Positions 53,501 to 61,651 of a DNA stretch of 64,000 bases are shown in pieces. The stretch comes from Zoroaster sp. YZ-2022 (lineage: Eukaryota > Echinodermata > Asteroidea > Forcipulatida > Zoroasteridae). Position 1 is the stretch's first letter, and every line of letters starts with the position of its first letter. Both the position numbers and the translations under genes were made by a program. The DNA is taken from positions 37,540,760-37,604,759 of the forward strand of contig CM055827.1 in the NCBI GenBank assembly GCA_029582265.1, written 5' to 3'. Under the pieces are notes generated by a model. The model was given only the letters and a program-made list of their open reading frames with translations, made no database searches and was not told the origin of the DNA.

Positions 53501-56500
53501 CAAGATTCAGGAGGTGGGCCCATTGGTAGTTATCAAGATTCAGGAGGTGGGCCCATTGGTAGTTATCAAGATTCAGGAGGTGGGCCCATTGGTAGTTATC
53601 AAGATTCAGGAGGTGGGCCCATTGGTAGTTATCAAGATTCAGGAGGTGGGCCCATTGGTGGTTATCAAGATTCAGGAGGTGGGCCCATTGGTAGTTATCA
53701 AGATTCAGGAGGTGGGCCCATTGGTAGTTATCAAGATTCAGGAGGTGGGCCCATTGCTAGTTATCAAGATTCAGGAGGTGGGCCCATTGGTAGTTATCAA
53801 GATTCAGGAGGTGGGCCCATTGAGCAACCAAGCAAATACTAAACTTCATGAAGTATTGTAATCAGTATGTCTTATCGTCTTACATGATATAAAGTAACAA
53901 TAAAGTAGTTATATTTCAGTATGTGTATATAATCTGTCTCAAAACCTTTGATTTAACTTTGTTATAATTATTTTCTTGATTCAGGGGCTCTGATTGTCTT
54001 TAGGGAGAAACCTGAAGACTGATCTAAACGTTGAGTGATGTTCACTTCAGAACCACCTATAACTTATGAGAGATTACTTTGATTTGGTGTCACCCTAATT
54101 TACTACTTCATTTTAATCTCTTCATCTCTTAATTATCAGGTAGACACAAAGGGACGTACCAATTCTCTGACTACTGTTCTTTGCCAGGAAGTAGATCGCT
54201 TCAATATTCTACTGAAGGTTATCAAGGTGTGCAATTCAGTAGTTATTCAACGCTGTTATTTTGTGTGTGATTTAAACAAAGTTTATTGTGCTGTATCGGA
54301 GTCAGAAGCAATGAGATGGAGAAATCCCTGTACAATGGTGCAATTTATTTTTAATCAAAACATCTAAAAATATACTTGGTTGAAGTCTGACATCATAAAA
54401 AATATAAAAAAGGACTATTTTATTTGAAACCAGAGTTTAAAGACAGTAAGTTAACTTTTTCTGAATTTTCCAAAAACATTTTTAGTGAGGTAGTGCAGTT
54501 TAATATTTCACATTAATAACATTTCATTTAAGTCAGCTTAATTTCCAACAAAAAATGCATCAAAGGAAATTTTCAAACAATTGTAGCAATTCTGATGCAA
54601 TATGTTACAAATTATACACATTTATAATATGAGAGTTATTCTATTGTTAACACTCAGTGAGATTCGTATATCTCACCCAGAATTTCAGTCAATATTAGTG
54701 TCTATCTCATTGTAAATCTCTCCTTTACCTTGTACTGATTCAATTGATCTATATTCCTCTTAGGACTCAATGCGTACTATTCATAAAGCAATCAAGGGTT
54801 TGGTTGTCATGTCTGAGGAACTAGAGCATGTTTACCACAGTTTTCTCAACAATCAAGTACCAGAGATGTGGAGTAATTCTGCATACCCATCCCTTAAACC
54901 TCTTGCTTCATGGGTACGGGATCTGCAGCTCAGGGTAACCTTTGTTGGGGTGAGTGTGATGTTTCCTAGAAATGACTTACTGCAGCTTTAAACCTACTGC
55001 AGTGCAATGCTAATATAGTCAACACCACAATAACCAACCACACCATGACCTTTGGCTCTCATTATTATATTAGCAATGCAGCCATGAATCAATATCACAA
55101 ATGACAACTATAGTGACCATTTTACGTGGACACCTTTGTTAGTTATATTTCACTGTATATTTTAATTCTTGATCTTTACCATAGAATCACAAGGTTTATT
55201 TGTAAGCGATCCAGTATAATTATTAGATTTATATGAATGGTATTTTTAATCTTACAGCATTGGATAGTACACGGCCCACCAAAGTCATTCTGGCTATCTG
55301 GATTCTTCTTTCCTCAAGGTAATTGACCAATTAACAATGTCCCTTATTGACCAATCAGATTTCAGTCCTTCACATAGTGGATTAATGCAAATTAGGAAAC
55401 ATTGATGGACGGCATACACAGCATAGATATCTATGTAGATAATGTTTATAATTAACCATAATTATGTTTGTCGTAAAGCCCAGTGTTGTTTAAAAACCAG
55501 TGGAGACAACCATCACTTAATCTCCCTTGATTTATTTCTATGTCGACACTTGTTTCTTGTATTGATTAAGTGGAAACATTTACTAAATGAAACTTAAAAT
55601 GGCAGTAACTGTAATAAATGATCTCATTATACCTTTAAAAATGTTCCCAAGTTCTATACCATCTGAAGGGTTTAATTGTTTTTCCCCTGCAGGATTTCTG
55701 ACTGGCACTCTGCAAAACCATGCTCGCAAGTATGATTATCCAATTGATCAGCTGACATTCCACTTCACAGTATTGCCCCACTATCGTGACCAGGCTTCAG
55801 TTGCAGCTCAGCAAGAGTCACTAACATTTGGTCAGGTTACAGACTCGGACAAGGAGGTAAGTCAGATATTATTGAAGTATTCCTATCCAAGTTTAGTGGG
55901 CCAATAAACCTTGTTTATAGTTAGATAAACCATTGTTTTCAGTATAACATTGTAAAACAAGTCATCCAGGGCAAAGTATTAGAAATTAATAAAAAATAGC
56001 TTAGGATTTAGGCAAGTATAGTTCATAGGGTTGTGGAATTGTTTTCAAAAAGATCTTTCAAGCAAAATGGATAATGGTTTGATAAGACTATATTAAAAGC
56101 AAAAGTACATTCCTTTTTAGTTATTTCATTTACTACAACATTTTAAGGAATATATTTTTCATTTAACTCAAGATGTGCATTTTATCTCCCATAAATCTCT
56201 CAGGGCTCAGATAGACAGGGTAAAGAAGTGACCATTTCTAAGGATAGGGATAAACCAGTCGATGATGGTGATGTGGAAATAACTTGCGTCTGTGTTAAGA
56301 ATGATGTAAGCTTGCTAGGGTAGACAGGCATGTAGATTGACTAATAGACAGACAGTCAAACAAATAGACATACAAACAGATAAATATATAGCAGACAAAG
56401 AAACAGGCAGACATGGATAATAAAAAGGATTTATAAAACATTTTATGTTTAGTTTGAGTAGTAAGCCAGTTCAGGAGTTACTTGAAAGATACAAGTTAGT

Positions 56501-59057
56501 TGGGTTTCAGTTTTAGTTCAGTTTTGAAATGTTAATTCAATTCGAGTATTAGCAGGGATTTCTAGTGTACTACTAGGTTTTATGTTAACATTTTCTTTTT
56601 ATGGAATATTGGATATTTTTTATTAATATTCTGTACAAATATTTGAAATAATGATTACAGTGATTATCAGCTCTTTAGTCCTCACTTTGTAATGCTGACC
56701 AATTGTATGGCAGTCCCCACAATCTTCAAATTTACAAATATCTAATGTCTAGAACCCCCAAATCTGACATGGTCAAATGTATTAAACACCATTGTTTACA
56801 TAATTCAATTATTCATAAATGCATCATTTTTATTTCAGTTCATTCTTCAAATTTGCATGTGATTCTTTTGTTATTTGAGTTGATAAATCATGCATGCATT
56901 CTGTCACTAATTTATTACTATGATTGAATGCCTCTTACCTGCATTTCCTTTCATCATCATGATAACTAGCAGACAGAGTCCGAAGTAGGGTCTGAAGTGA
57001 GTACCAACGTGTGTCAATAATTGTCATCTGTGGTGAAGAACTGTTAACATGCTGTGTAATGCTTATACACATGGATATGTCTTAAGTGGGAATTGCATGC
57101 ACAGATAAAATGTTGTGGTAAATGGAATGCGTATGATATCAGTATGGTATATTCTCAGCACCTAATTTGACTCAGATTCTGTTTGTAATGCTGAATACAC
57201 TAATGCCAAACAATAATTTCTGAACACTAATTTTAAATTGATAGTCAGAGAACTGTCCTTAATATGCATGTAATCTCCACTGCTAGACATTGAATCTGAT
57301 GACTGATGGTGGTGTGTATTAATGTGTGTTAATTAACACAGAAACTATCTAATAATTAATACAACATTAATAAGTCTACACATATATAACTTCAAAACAG
57401 CTGAACTACAACAACCTTGGTTTATGGACAGACTGACTCAAAATTTATTTTAAATACATGTTTGTGGAGTTTTTAAAATTAAAAACAAATTAATAAAAGC
57501 CATATTATGATATTTATAACTTGTCTGCGTCAAGAAGTTAGTAATTGTGATTCTAATATAATAATTATATAATATTTATCAATCAACATGGTTAACATTG
57601 TTTCTGTAAACCCAAAAATATTGCCTACACTGCACATAAAGCTGTCTTATATTTTGAATGCATGTTAATGTTATTAATGCATGTTTGTTTTGTATCAATC
57701 CCAAACAAATTGAGTATATACCAGTTGTGTTACACTTCTAACATTGACTTGATAGCATGAATTACATGATTCTGTAATTGATTTTTGGTTTCACCTTTGA
57801 TTTTTTATAAACTGTTGAATTTCTTCAAATAAATTAAACTCCTTACACAAGACTTACAAAAGTATCCAACTATAAATAAAAACCTTGCATCAACCCTAAC
57901 GGTTAAAAACCTTGCATCAACCCTAACCCCCTAACCCTGCTGAATGCAACAACAGAAAAGTTTGCAGGTTGCTCATTGCAACAAGATACAACAGCTAGAA
58001 CAATGGTTCTTTTGTTCTCTGCTGAGTGCAACAAGATGCAGCAACATATTACATTTGTTGCATTGAGCATGGTTTGGGTTAAATATCATATTTGGAATAA
58101 TCATTTCATCTCATAACCTTGATTGAAATATTATGTTATCAGTACTGTCACCATCCAACAAATTTTATTTTCATTTGATGTCTTGTTTGTGCCATAGCTT
58201 CCAACACCAAAGGATGGTGTGTTGGTTCATGGTCTGTTTATGGATGCATCTCGTTGGGATGATGACAACGTGGTAATTACTGAACCACGACCAGGGGAGA
58301 TGAACCCACCGATGCCTGTCATGGTGATGGAACCTGAGATGAACTTTATCCCTGATGCTACTGACTACATTTGCCCACTGTACAAAACAGGATTGAGAGC
58401 TGGAACCTTGTCAACAACAGGTGAGTTTGATTCATTCCAATAGCATGGATTAACTACCACAACATTTATTTCAAATTAGTCAAGACAACTCTGTCAGTAC
58501 TATTAAGCAGAACAAATTGGCTAGCAGATTTTGGTTATCAGTTATCGTATAACACATGCACATTTTTACTTTGACTGCGTAACAATATCTTTAAAAAAAT
58601 GTTATCATTAGCTGACTAGTCTTATGACTAGGGTCATTGCATTGAGTATCCATGGTGTATGCCTATGCATTAGTGCCTTGTGTGTGCTTTTGATTGCCAG
58701 TGATTCCAAGACAAATTAAAAAAATACACTACACTAAAAAAATGTACTGTTTATTCACTCAATTTGCACCCTATATGCTACTCTTAGGATCAAGCACCGA
58801 TTAAAAATTCCCTTATAGAGTCTTTATGATGTATAAAACAAGCTTGTCATAATTTAGTAACAATTTGTTCAGTATAAATATTCAAAGTTCAAAGTATAAA
58901 TATTTGTTTTATTTATCCTGACAAACCAATTTTTCTTCTCTACCCAATTTTAGGTCATTCCACTAACTTTGTTGTGGCTGTCCACCTTCCATCTGACAAA
59001 TCTCAGGATTACTGGATCTCTAAGGCCTCAGCACTGCTCTGTCAGCTCAATGAGTAG
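13409..59057 (+). CDS. DNAH6: Dynein axonemal heavy chain 6 (complete gene, 69 coding exons)
   Basis: ATG at 13428, TAG at 59055-59057. Coding exons: 13409-13670, 13999-14211, 14600-14850, 15525-15792, 16045-16179, 16885-17014, 17371-17512, 19722-19887, 20126-20373, 20777-20885, 21502-21622, 22073-22224, 22463-22615, 23041-23292, 24012-24140, 24663-24776, 26166-26309, 26684-26893, 27079-27396, 27599-27771, 28070-28239, 28411-28748, 29348-29629, 30219-30518, 31110-31263, 31662-31933, 32493-32705, 32978-33163, 33522-33718, 34144-34327, 34887-35108, 35567-35788, 36147-36294, 36480-36637, 36787-36918, 37211-37382, 37669-37964, 38273-38352, 38833-39064, 39691-40059, 40382-40536, 40857-41037, 41533-41768, 42304-42466, 42696-42778, 43220-43457, 43774-43944, 44127-44258, 44621-44806, 44985-45157, 45443-45623, 46039-46218, 46991-47097, 47441-47567, 48103-48249, 48983-49174, 49605-49889, 50331-50571, 50890-50990, 51323-51427, 51656-51770, 51992-52113, 52737-52907, 54140-54226, 54764-54949, 55258-55318, 55693-55856, 58198-58420, 58954-59057. 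They sum to 12,615 nt (4,204 residues), close to vertebrate DNAH6 (about 4,150). The protein is the ATP-driven motor of a single-headed inner dynein arm in cilia and flagella. DNAH6 rather than another inner-arm chain is indicated by close agreement through tail, linker and motor, as I remember the family. Confidence 0.95.
15137..15369. mobile_element. Palindromic hammerhead-like element, copy 1
   Basis: Two arms of about 115 bp are near-perfect inverted copies, with ends aagtaagactaattgcggtg and its complement and centre near 15252. Both arms contain stem II and gaaacgtc; only the plus arm keeps a full ctgagga. It sits in the DNAH6 intron before exon 4. The upstream 'tgtagctttgcatggtgagg' is shared with copy 2, so the element may start near 15114. 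Confidence 0.85.
15251..15294 (+). ncRNA. Hammerhead ribozyme-like core, palindrome copy 1
   Basis: C3 is at 15256: CUGAGGA, extra C, stem II GAUCAG/CUGAUC with loop, GAAA, C-GUC, then GAG. CUC before the core can pair with GAG after it. The same caveats apply as for the 9735 copy. Confidence 0.4.
16417..16701. mobile_element. Palindromic hammerhead-like element, copy 2, with 13-bp target duplication
   Basis: The flanks agttattatattt at 16404-16416 and 16702-16714 are identical and define the insertion. The element starts with aggtaaaacttgtagctttg, runs into one arm, a disrupted centre (16542-16580) and the inverted arm. A variable-length duplication fits retroposition rather than a cut-and-paste element. 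Confidence 0.85.
16582..16624 (+). ncRNA. Hammerhead ribozyme-like core, palindrome copy 2
   Basis: The plus arm keeps ctgagga, cgatcag, loop agtata, ctgatcg, aaacgtc, gag. The opposite arm has lost ctgagga. Confidence 0.4.
17861..18100 (-). pseudogene. LINE reverse transcriptase C-terminal remnant
   Basis: This open stretch encodes [11 protein letters not shown] and [10 protein letters not shown], the usual C-terminal part of this ORF2 type. Upstream codons ([13 protein letters not shown]) continue on the far side of the inserted MITE. Confidence 0.75.
18108..18595. mobile_element. 488-bp MITE nested in the LINE
   Basis: Terminal inverted repeats of about 29 bp begin cgtcaccgttttcacgaagt; one mismatch separates the arms. 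Removing the element plus one copy of aaat restores the LINE codons H-S-F-V-M-C, so the target duplication is the 4-bp AAAT. No coding capacity was seen. Confidence 0.85.
18731..19409 (-). pseudogene. LINE reverse transcriptase remnant
   Basis: Two overlapping frames (19409-19119 and 19192-18731) cover the fingers and palm up to the G-V-P-Q-G-S box. One frameshift joins them. The downstream Y-A-D-D box is deleted, so no active enzyme is possible. Confidence 0.8.
19722..24776 (+). CDS. DNAH6: DNAH6 tail continued, exons 8-16
   Basis: Residues about 461-942. Exon 8 resumes with F-I-R-L-A-D-Y after a 2.2-kb intron holding a LINE. Exons 9-16 include [28 protein letters not shown] and [10 protein letters not shown] short Glu/Asp/Lys-rich stretch at the end of exon 8 (about 19840-19887) looks like a species-variable linker. 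All exon phases join without a stop. Confidence 0.9.
20986..21207. mobile_element. TTAA-ended MITE, copy 1
   Basis: It starts ttaaagagacggtattgtca and ends attgtccctttaa, inverted to each other. The same family occurs in reverse at 29986. TTAA at both ends suggests a piggyBac-type target. Confidence 0.7.
23318..23690. repeat. 47-51-bp minisatellite with G-runs, about 8 copies
   Basis: The unit contains aaatccctcatcacccaccc and gtgtggagat followed by 5-11 Gs; unit length varies with the G-run. It lies in the intron after exon 14. The closely spaced G-runs could form quadruplexes. Confidence 0.9.
24864..26035. repeat. 73-bp minisatellite, about 16 copies
   Basis: The unit contains aacaactcttaggcttatcc and atgcactcttatcaagcagc. 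Copies are almost identical, with a few single-base variants (the first has ggactt; two have caacca). Such uniformity means recent amplification. It fills most of the intron before exon 17. Confidence 0.97.
26166..29629 (+). CDS. DNAH6: DNAH6 linker domain (DHC_N2), exons 17-23
   Basis: Residues about 943-1487. The linker is the swinging element that carries the power stroke. Visible family marks are [18 protein letters not shown], the run [26 protein letters not shown] and [13 protein letters not shown]. The intron before exon 17 (24777-26165) holds a 73-bp minisatellite. Confidence 0.95.
29986..30191. mobile_element. TTAA-ended MITE, copy 2 (opposite orientation)
   Basis: It starts ttaaaggggcagtattgtca and ends gacgacacagcccctttaa. 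Inner blocks (agcagac, aactaggacat, ataaggtcat) match copy 1 reversed. It lies just upstream of exon 24. Confidence 0.7.
30219..31933 (+). CDS. DNAH6: DNAH6 AAA1, the main ATPase site, exons 24-26
   Basis: Residues about 1488-1729. Walker A is G-P-A-G-T-G-K-T (about 1508-1515) and Walker B is C-C-F-D-E-F-N-R-I (Asp/Glu near 1560-1561), both intact. [11 protein letters not shown] follows in exon 25. ATP hydrolysis here drives movement along microtubules. The intron between exons 24 and 25 contains a palindrome with hammerhead-like cores. Confidence 0.97.
30755..30793 (-). ncRNA. Hammerhead ribozyme-like core (minus arm)
   Basis: The same core as at 30807, read on the other strand, with all conserved bases kept. 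Confidence 0.45.
30807..30847 (+). ncRNA. Hammerhead ribozyme-like core (plus arm)
   Basis: CUGAUGA, extra A, stem II GUAGC/GCUAC with a short loop, GAAA, then GCUU, in which AG pairs with CU as a minimal stem III and U is the cleavage-site base. Stem I pairs GCAU with AUGC (4 bp). This is a close match to the consensus. Confidence 0.45.
32161..32425 (+). mobile_element. tRNA-Leu-derived SINE
   Basis: The head resembles tRNA-Leu(CAA): A box tggccgagcgg (32169-32179), the anticodon arm gaactcaagttc, B box ggttcgagccc (32226-32236). A body with ttgagcaaggtacttaacca and a tail gcgctatataag plus (ATT)n follow. A possible short duplication tttcac flanks it. It lies in the intron before exon 27. 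Confidence 0.9.
32493..35108 (+). CDS. DNAH6: DNAH6 AAA2, exons 27-31
   Basis: Residues about 1730-2063. The P-loop G-P-T-G-G-G-K-T (about 1789-1796) is intact, followed by [12 protein letters not shown], the sensor-like [13 protein letters not shown] and S-P-A-T-V-S-R-C-G-M. AAA2 usually binds but does not hydrolyse ATP. Confidence 0.95.
34497..34596. repeat. 100-bp element with perfect 18-bp inverted ends
   Basis: ttaaccctaactccctag at 34497-34514 and its exact complement at 34579-34596. A tiny MITE is the simplest reading; the CCCTAA in the ends is probably chance. Confidence 0.7.
35567..38352 (+). CDS. DNAH6: DNAH6 AAA3, exons 32-38
   Basis: Residues about 2064-2465. The P-loop G-T-T-G-V-G-K-S is split across the junction of exons 32 (ends 35788) and 33 (starts 36147). 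Further marks are [20 protein letters not shown] and F-R-L-F-C-H-E-C. The end of exon 32 has been tandemly copied into the following intron (35770-35877). Confidence 0.95.
35770..35877. repeat. 36-bp tandem triplication across the exon 32 donor
   Basis: Unit 1 (35770-35805) covers the last 19 nt of exon 32, coding the AAA3 P-loop, plus 17 nt of intron. Units 2 and 3 follow in the intron. Only unit 1 has aaag|gt; units 2 and 3 read aaagat and aaatgt. Confidence 0.9.
38833..40536 (+). CDS. DNAH6: DNAH6 AAA4, exons 39-41
   Basis: Residues about 2466-2717. The P-loop G-V-G-G-T-G-K-Q (about 2482-2489) is intact, followed by [16 protein letters not shown] and [20 protein letters not shown]4 is a regulatory nucleotide site next to the stalk. 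Confidence 0.95.
39462..39532. repeat. 15-bp tandem repeat, about 4-5 copies
   Basis: The unit cagcacccaggtggt repeats with a diverged last copy. It lies in the intron after exon 39. Confidence 0.85.
40857..43457 (+). CDS. DNAH6: DNAH6 stalk and microtubule-binding domain, exons 42-46
   Basis: Residues about 2718-3018. Exons 42-43 form the first coiled-coil strand (heptad-like, rich in Glu, Lys, Ala), exons 43-45 the microtubule-binding tip with [11 protein letters not shown] and K-P-D-W-P-S-A-K, and exon 46 the returning strand. [12 protein letters not shown] marks the end of the tip. Length agrees with the family. The intron after exon 45 holds a 46-bp tandem repeat. Confidence 0.95.
42851..43036. 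repeat. 46-bp tandem repeat, 4 copies
   Basis: Units contain gaattgggcgtccttaacag and gttgtgcacggagtgggttg and are nearly identical. It lies in the intron after exon 45. Confidence 0.92.
43774..46218 (+). CDS. DNAH6: DNAH6 AAA5 region, exons 47-52
   Basis: Residues about 3019-3359. Marks include [35 protein letters not shown] and [12 protein letters not shown]. Exon 52 ends A-A-T|GTAATT at 46218, a weaker donor chosen because it alone keeps the frame into exon 53. Confidence 0.92.
44314..44460. mobile_element. Possible LINE 3'-end fragment
   Basis: attgaattgaattgaattta followed by ttcattcatcttgtgtccaa looks like a retroelement 3' tail. There is no coding part. Confidence 0.3.
46446..46912. 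repeat. 16-bp minisatellite, about 29 copies
   Basis: The unit ccgtggaagcatggtg (variant catgatg) repeats without gaps between exons 52 and 53. Because 16 is not a multiple of 3, all frames stay open, giving false ORFs on both strands. Confidence 0.97.
46991..51427 (+). CDS. DNAH6: DNAH6 AAA5-AAA6 (Dynein_heavy), exons 53-60
   Basis: Residues about 3360-3794. F-I-L-type marks are [29 protein letters not shown] and [10 protein letters not shown]. Exon 56 (48983-49174) carries a Pro-rich insert, variable between species. AAA6 closes the motor ring and is not catalytic. Confidence 0.93.
47826..48060. repeat. Dispersed intronic repeat copy
   Basis: cagttttacattaaacttac and aaagttgatgatggtat also occur at 31366-31410, and the following block (tatggatgcatttacaaaca) resembles 33270-33330. 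It is probably an unnamed dispersed element. Confidence 0.5.
48404..48560 (-). mobile_element. SINE 3' fragment with expanded microsatellite tail
   Basis: 48498-48560 (tagcgcgcacatatccaccc, gctcaaggtgct) is the reverse complement of the end of the SINE at 32161. The adjoining (GATGGTGGT)n at 48404-48497 is in the place of that SINE's (ATT)n tail. Confidence 0.65.
51656..59057 (+). CDS. DNAH6: DNAH6 C-terminal domain, exons 61-69
   Basis: Residues about 3795-4204. [47 protein letters not shown] and C-P-L-Y-K-T-G are all typical. The stop follows A-L-L-C-Q-L-N-E, as expected for this chain. Two extra in-frame candidate exons lie between 55856 and 58198. Confidence 0.93.
53395..53822. repeat. 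33-bp minisatellite, 13 copies
   Basis: The unit tagttatcaagattcaggag plus gtgggcccattgg repeats, nearly uniform. 33 is a multiple of 3, so two plus frames stay open and look like an 11-residue protein repeat. It lies between exons 63 and 64, which already join in phase. Confidence 0.97.
54018..54110 (+). mobile_element. Relic of the hammerhead-like family
   Basis: aaacctgaagactgatctaa, acgttgag, cacttcagaac and ggtgtcaccctaattt line up with the arm of copy 1, with stem II largely lost. Confidence 0.5.
56204..56305 (+). CDS. DNAH6: Candidate 34-codon cassette exon of DNAH6
   Basis: The stretch follows ctctcag and precedes a GTAAGC donor. It is open in phase 0, exactly 102 nt, so it can be included or skipped without a frame change. 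It encodes an acidic/basic mix rich in Asp, Lys and Val. It has no match in the DNAH6 sequence I know, hence optional at best. A pseudo-exon is the alternative. Confidence 0.45.
56973..56996 (+). CDS. DNAH6: Candidate 8-codon microexon of DNAH6
   Basis: It has aactagcag before and gtgagt after, 24 nt, phase 0, encoding T-E-S-E-V-G-S-E. It lies in the same intron as the 102-nt candidate, at the loop before P-x-D-G-V-L-V-H-G. The strong donor supports it; its small size means chance is possible. Confidence 0.4.
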
Positions 59058-59929
59058 AATACACATTAATGATAGATATTTCCTCACATAACTTGAATTT
59101 TATTTTAACCATATGCTGAAATGATAAATTATCAAAGTTAATAAACTTTCAGTGATGCAAGGAATAACTTGGGCTGTTAATTTACAAATTAGAACCCTAC
59201 ACAGTGCTATTAAAAAATGTTCTCACTTCCACTTGGGGAAATCCTACGAAATTCACAGAACAAAAAGAAAACTTTTAGCTTGTGTACCAGGGGTGTGATT
59301 TGGCAGTTTTGAAAAATTCATGTAAATTTTGCTAGGAGTATTTGGGGCCGCTGTTGTGAACAGCGCTGGGGTGAAATCTATAGACGCGATTGCTTTGCTT
59401 TCCTTTATTGCTTAAATCTTTAAAATCTGGACAGAATTCCAAAATGTATCGTAAAACTACCAAAGTACCCTTTCCAGATACGGATAATTTGCTTGTATAA
59501 TAGTTATGCTGTTTTCTTGTTACGCCTGGTCAAATTTGGATTATGACTTAAAAAACAATGACAAATTGAGGTTTAATTTGTCAAAGTTATTCAAATATGT
59601 TAAATATATAAAAATTAAGCTGTCATTGCTCAGTTAACGTAGTTATATTAAATTAACAGTGTATTTTGTCCAAGCGATTAAGTTCATTAGTGATACTAAA
59701 TTGTAAATAAATTCAATTTGCACAAAGTAACTTGAATAGGACTTTAAAAAGGCAAAATGCTATAGCAGTCAATTAAGTTTTTATTATAACCAATGGCATG
59801 TTAACAAATATTCAGTATTTTACCATATTTTACCATATCTTCCATGAATTTCAACCATATGGTAAACTTATGCATAATAATAATTAAACACAATTAAGTA
59901 TACAAACGCCATGTAAATGAAGGATTTCG
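59058..59929. other. DNAH6 3' UTR and downstream DNA
   Basis: The UTR probably ends near 59160, after aataaa. The rest is AT-rich, with no gene seen. Confidence 0.5.
59140..59145 (+). promoter_or_regulatory. Polyadenylation signal of DNAH6 (candidate)
   Basis: The canonical aataaa lies 83 nt after the stop codon, in gttaataaactttc. It is the first good signal downstream. Confidence 0.55.
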
Positions 59930-60116
59930 GAGTTGTAAGGTTCTGAGAAGAACTGTTTGGTTAACTTAATGTCTCACTAGTATGCTTTGATTGTTTTTAT
60001 AAGAAAGAATTTACAACATTTATGAATCCAAACATTAAGCTAACCAGGCAATGGTTCCTCTCGGAACCTTTCAACTCGTAAATGAGAATATTAAAATGCT
60101 GACACCACAGACCTAT
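59930..60116. mobile_element. Diverged palindromic relic of the hammerhead-like family
   Basis: gttctgagaagaactgtttg and ggttcctctcggaacctttc are inverted arms; gctgacaccaca echoes the family tail ggtgtcaccgc. No intact core. Confidence 0.5.
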
Positions 60117-60864
60117 CTTAAATATTACAAGTTATATATTACATGACATTGTTCCGTCCATGTTCAGATAAACTTTTAATTTGGAAATAAACTTAATGCT
60201 TAATAACAAAGTAATGGAAATGCCTTTTATACTTCGCAAATATTTCTAACTTGTAATATTTATTTTCTTCTATTTGAATAAAACAGTGCCTTATATTGCA
60301 CTATTGTTAATTCAAATATACTGTGGCAAGATTGCATGAATGAAGCTAATGAAACAATGCAATCCATGGAAATCATAACTTCCATGACAGTTGCCTAGCT
60401 ACATTATGTGCGTCAGGATGATAGGTCAAATAATATTCTGAGCTTATCTTCACATCTTTGTCCAACATATTAAGTATTATACATTAAATAAATGTTTTGT
60501 TTCTTAAATCTTTCTTAAATATTACAAGTTGAATATTACATGAACACTGTTCCATCCATGTTCAGATAAACTTTTTATTGTAAATGTCTTTTATACATGT
60601 ACTTTCCTTCGCAAATATTTCTAACTTGTAATATTTATTACGTTCTATTTGAATAAAACAGTGCCTTATAATATAATTGATGGATAATTTTGTTAATTCA
60701 AATATACTGTGGCAGGATTGCAGGAATGAAGCTAAGGAAACAATGCCCAATCCCAGAAAATAGAATCCATGGAAATCATAACTTGCCTAGCTACATTATT
60801 TGTGTCAGTATGATAGGTCAAATCATATTCTGAGCTTATCTTCACTTCTTTGTCCAACAATGAA
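60114..60864. repeat. Diverged direct duplication (about 355 bp, two copies)
   Basis: Copy A 60114-60470 and copy B 60511-60864 share aaatattacaagtt, catgttcagataaacttt, gcaaatatttctaacttgta, gaataaaacagtgccttat and attctgagcttatcttcac, with indels. Confidence 0.88.
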
Positions 60865-61580
60865 TATTTTTGTTTGGAAATTCAATTATTTACTTTTAGG
60901 TTTAAGATTAGTAAAATCTCATTGTGTGATACATTAAAAAAAAAGCAAAACAATAAATTTGGTGGTTTCACAAATATTTCATTGTTTTGTACTTTTTTGT
61001 TTAAGTTAAGACCACAGTAAAGGTTTATTTCTTGTTAATATTTACCTTTTACAAAGGCAGTTAAAATATATGTTAAAATAAATTGTCAGGTAATACATGC
61101 TTTTTAACAATGATTATTAATCCAAGAATCAATGGTAATGTAGCAAAAAAGATCTGTAATTTATCCTTAAATGTTTCCAGAATTCACAATGGCATGTCAA
61201 TTCATTCATTGCTTCAAGGTTCTTGTCTTATTTCAAATGACTTGCTTTTTTTCTCTAGGACTCAAAAACTGATAATTTTTCCATACACAGAGCATTTCCG
61301 ATGACGTAACTTCTCTGGCCTAGTTTGGTACAATTAACAACTTGGCTTTTGTGTTTAGGTCATAAAAAAAAAAAAAAAATCTCAATAAAACGAAAATCAT
61401 GATTTTATAATTCATTTTATATATAATGAAGAAAAACAATATAAATATAAATGTATTAAACTTTTATTATTTTTGGCAAATTAACAAGAATAAAGTTTTA
61501 CAAGTTGAATTAATGTTTTGGAATGAACAAAAACATTTACTAGAGTAATAAATGCTGATGCACAACCAATTGAGTCATGT
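60865..61580. other. Intergenic, no gene seen
   Basis: AT-rich sequence with an A-run near 61365. A small open frame at 61083-61304 has no recognisable domain. Confidence 0.5.
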
Positions 61581-61651
61581 CGTTGTGTGCCTGGTAAAGG
61601 ACCTAAGTGCACGCTTAACCTAATCTGTCTTATGTCCTTCCAGGCACAACG
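61581..61651. ncRNA. miRNA-like hairpin (71 nt)
   Basis: cgttgtgtgcctggtaaagg pairs with ccttccaggcacaacg, with a 2-nt bulge, an A/UAA mismatch and further TAAG pairing, leaving a loop of about 25 nt. I do not recognise a known family seed. It could also be a MITE end pair. Confidence 0.3.

Noticed and set aside
53355..53861. Two long plus-strand ORFs of 11-residue repeats
   Set aside because: They lie wholly in an intron of DNAH6 whose flanking exons join in phase; the repeat unit length explains the open frames.
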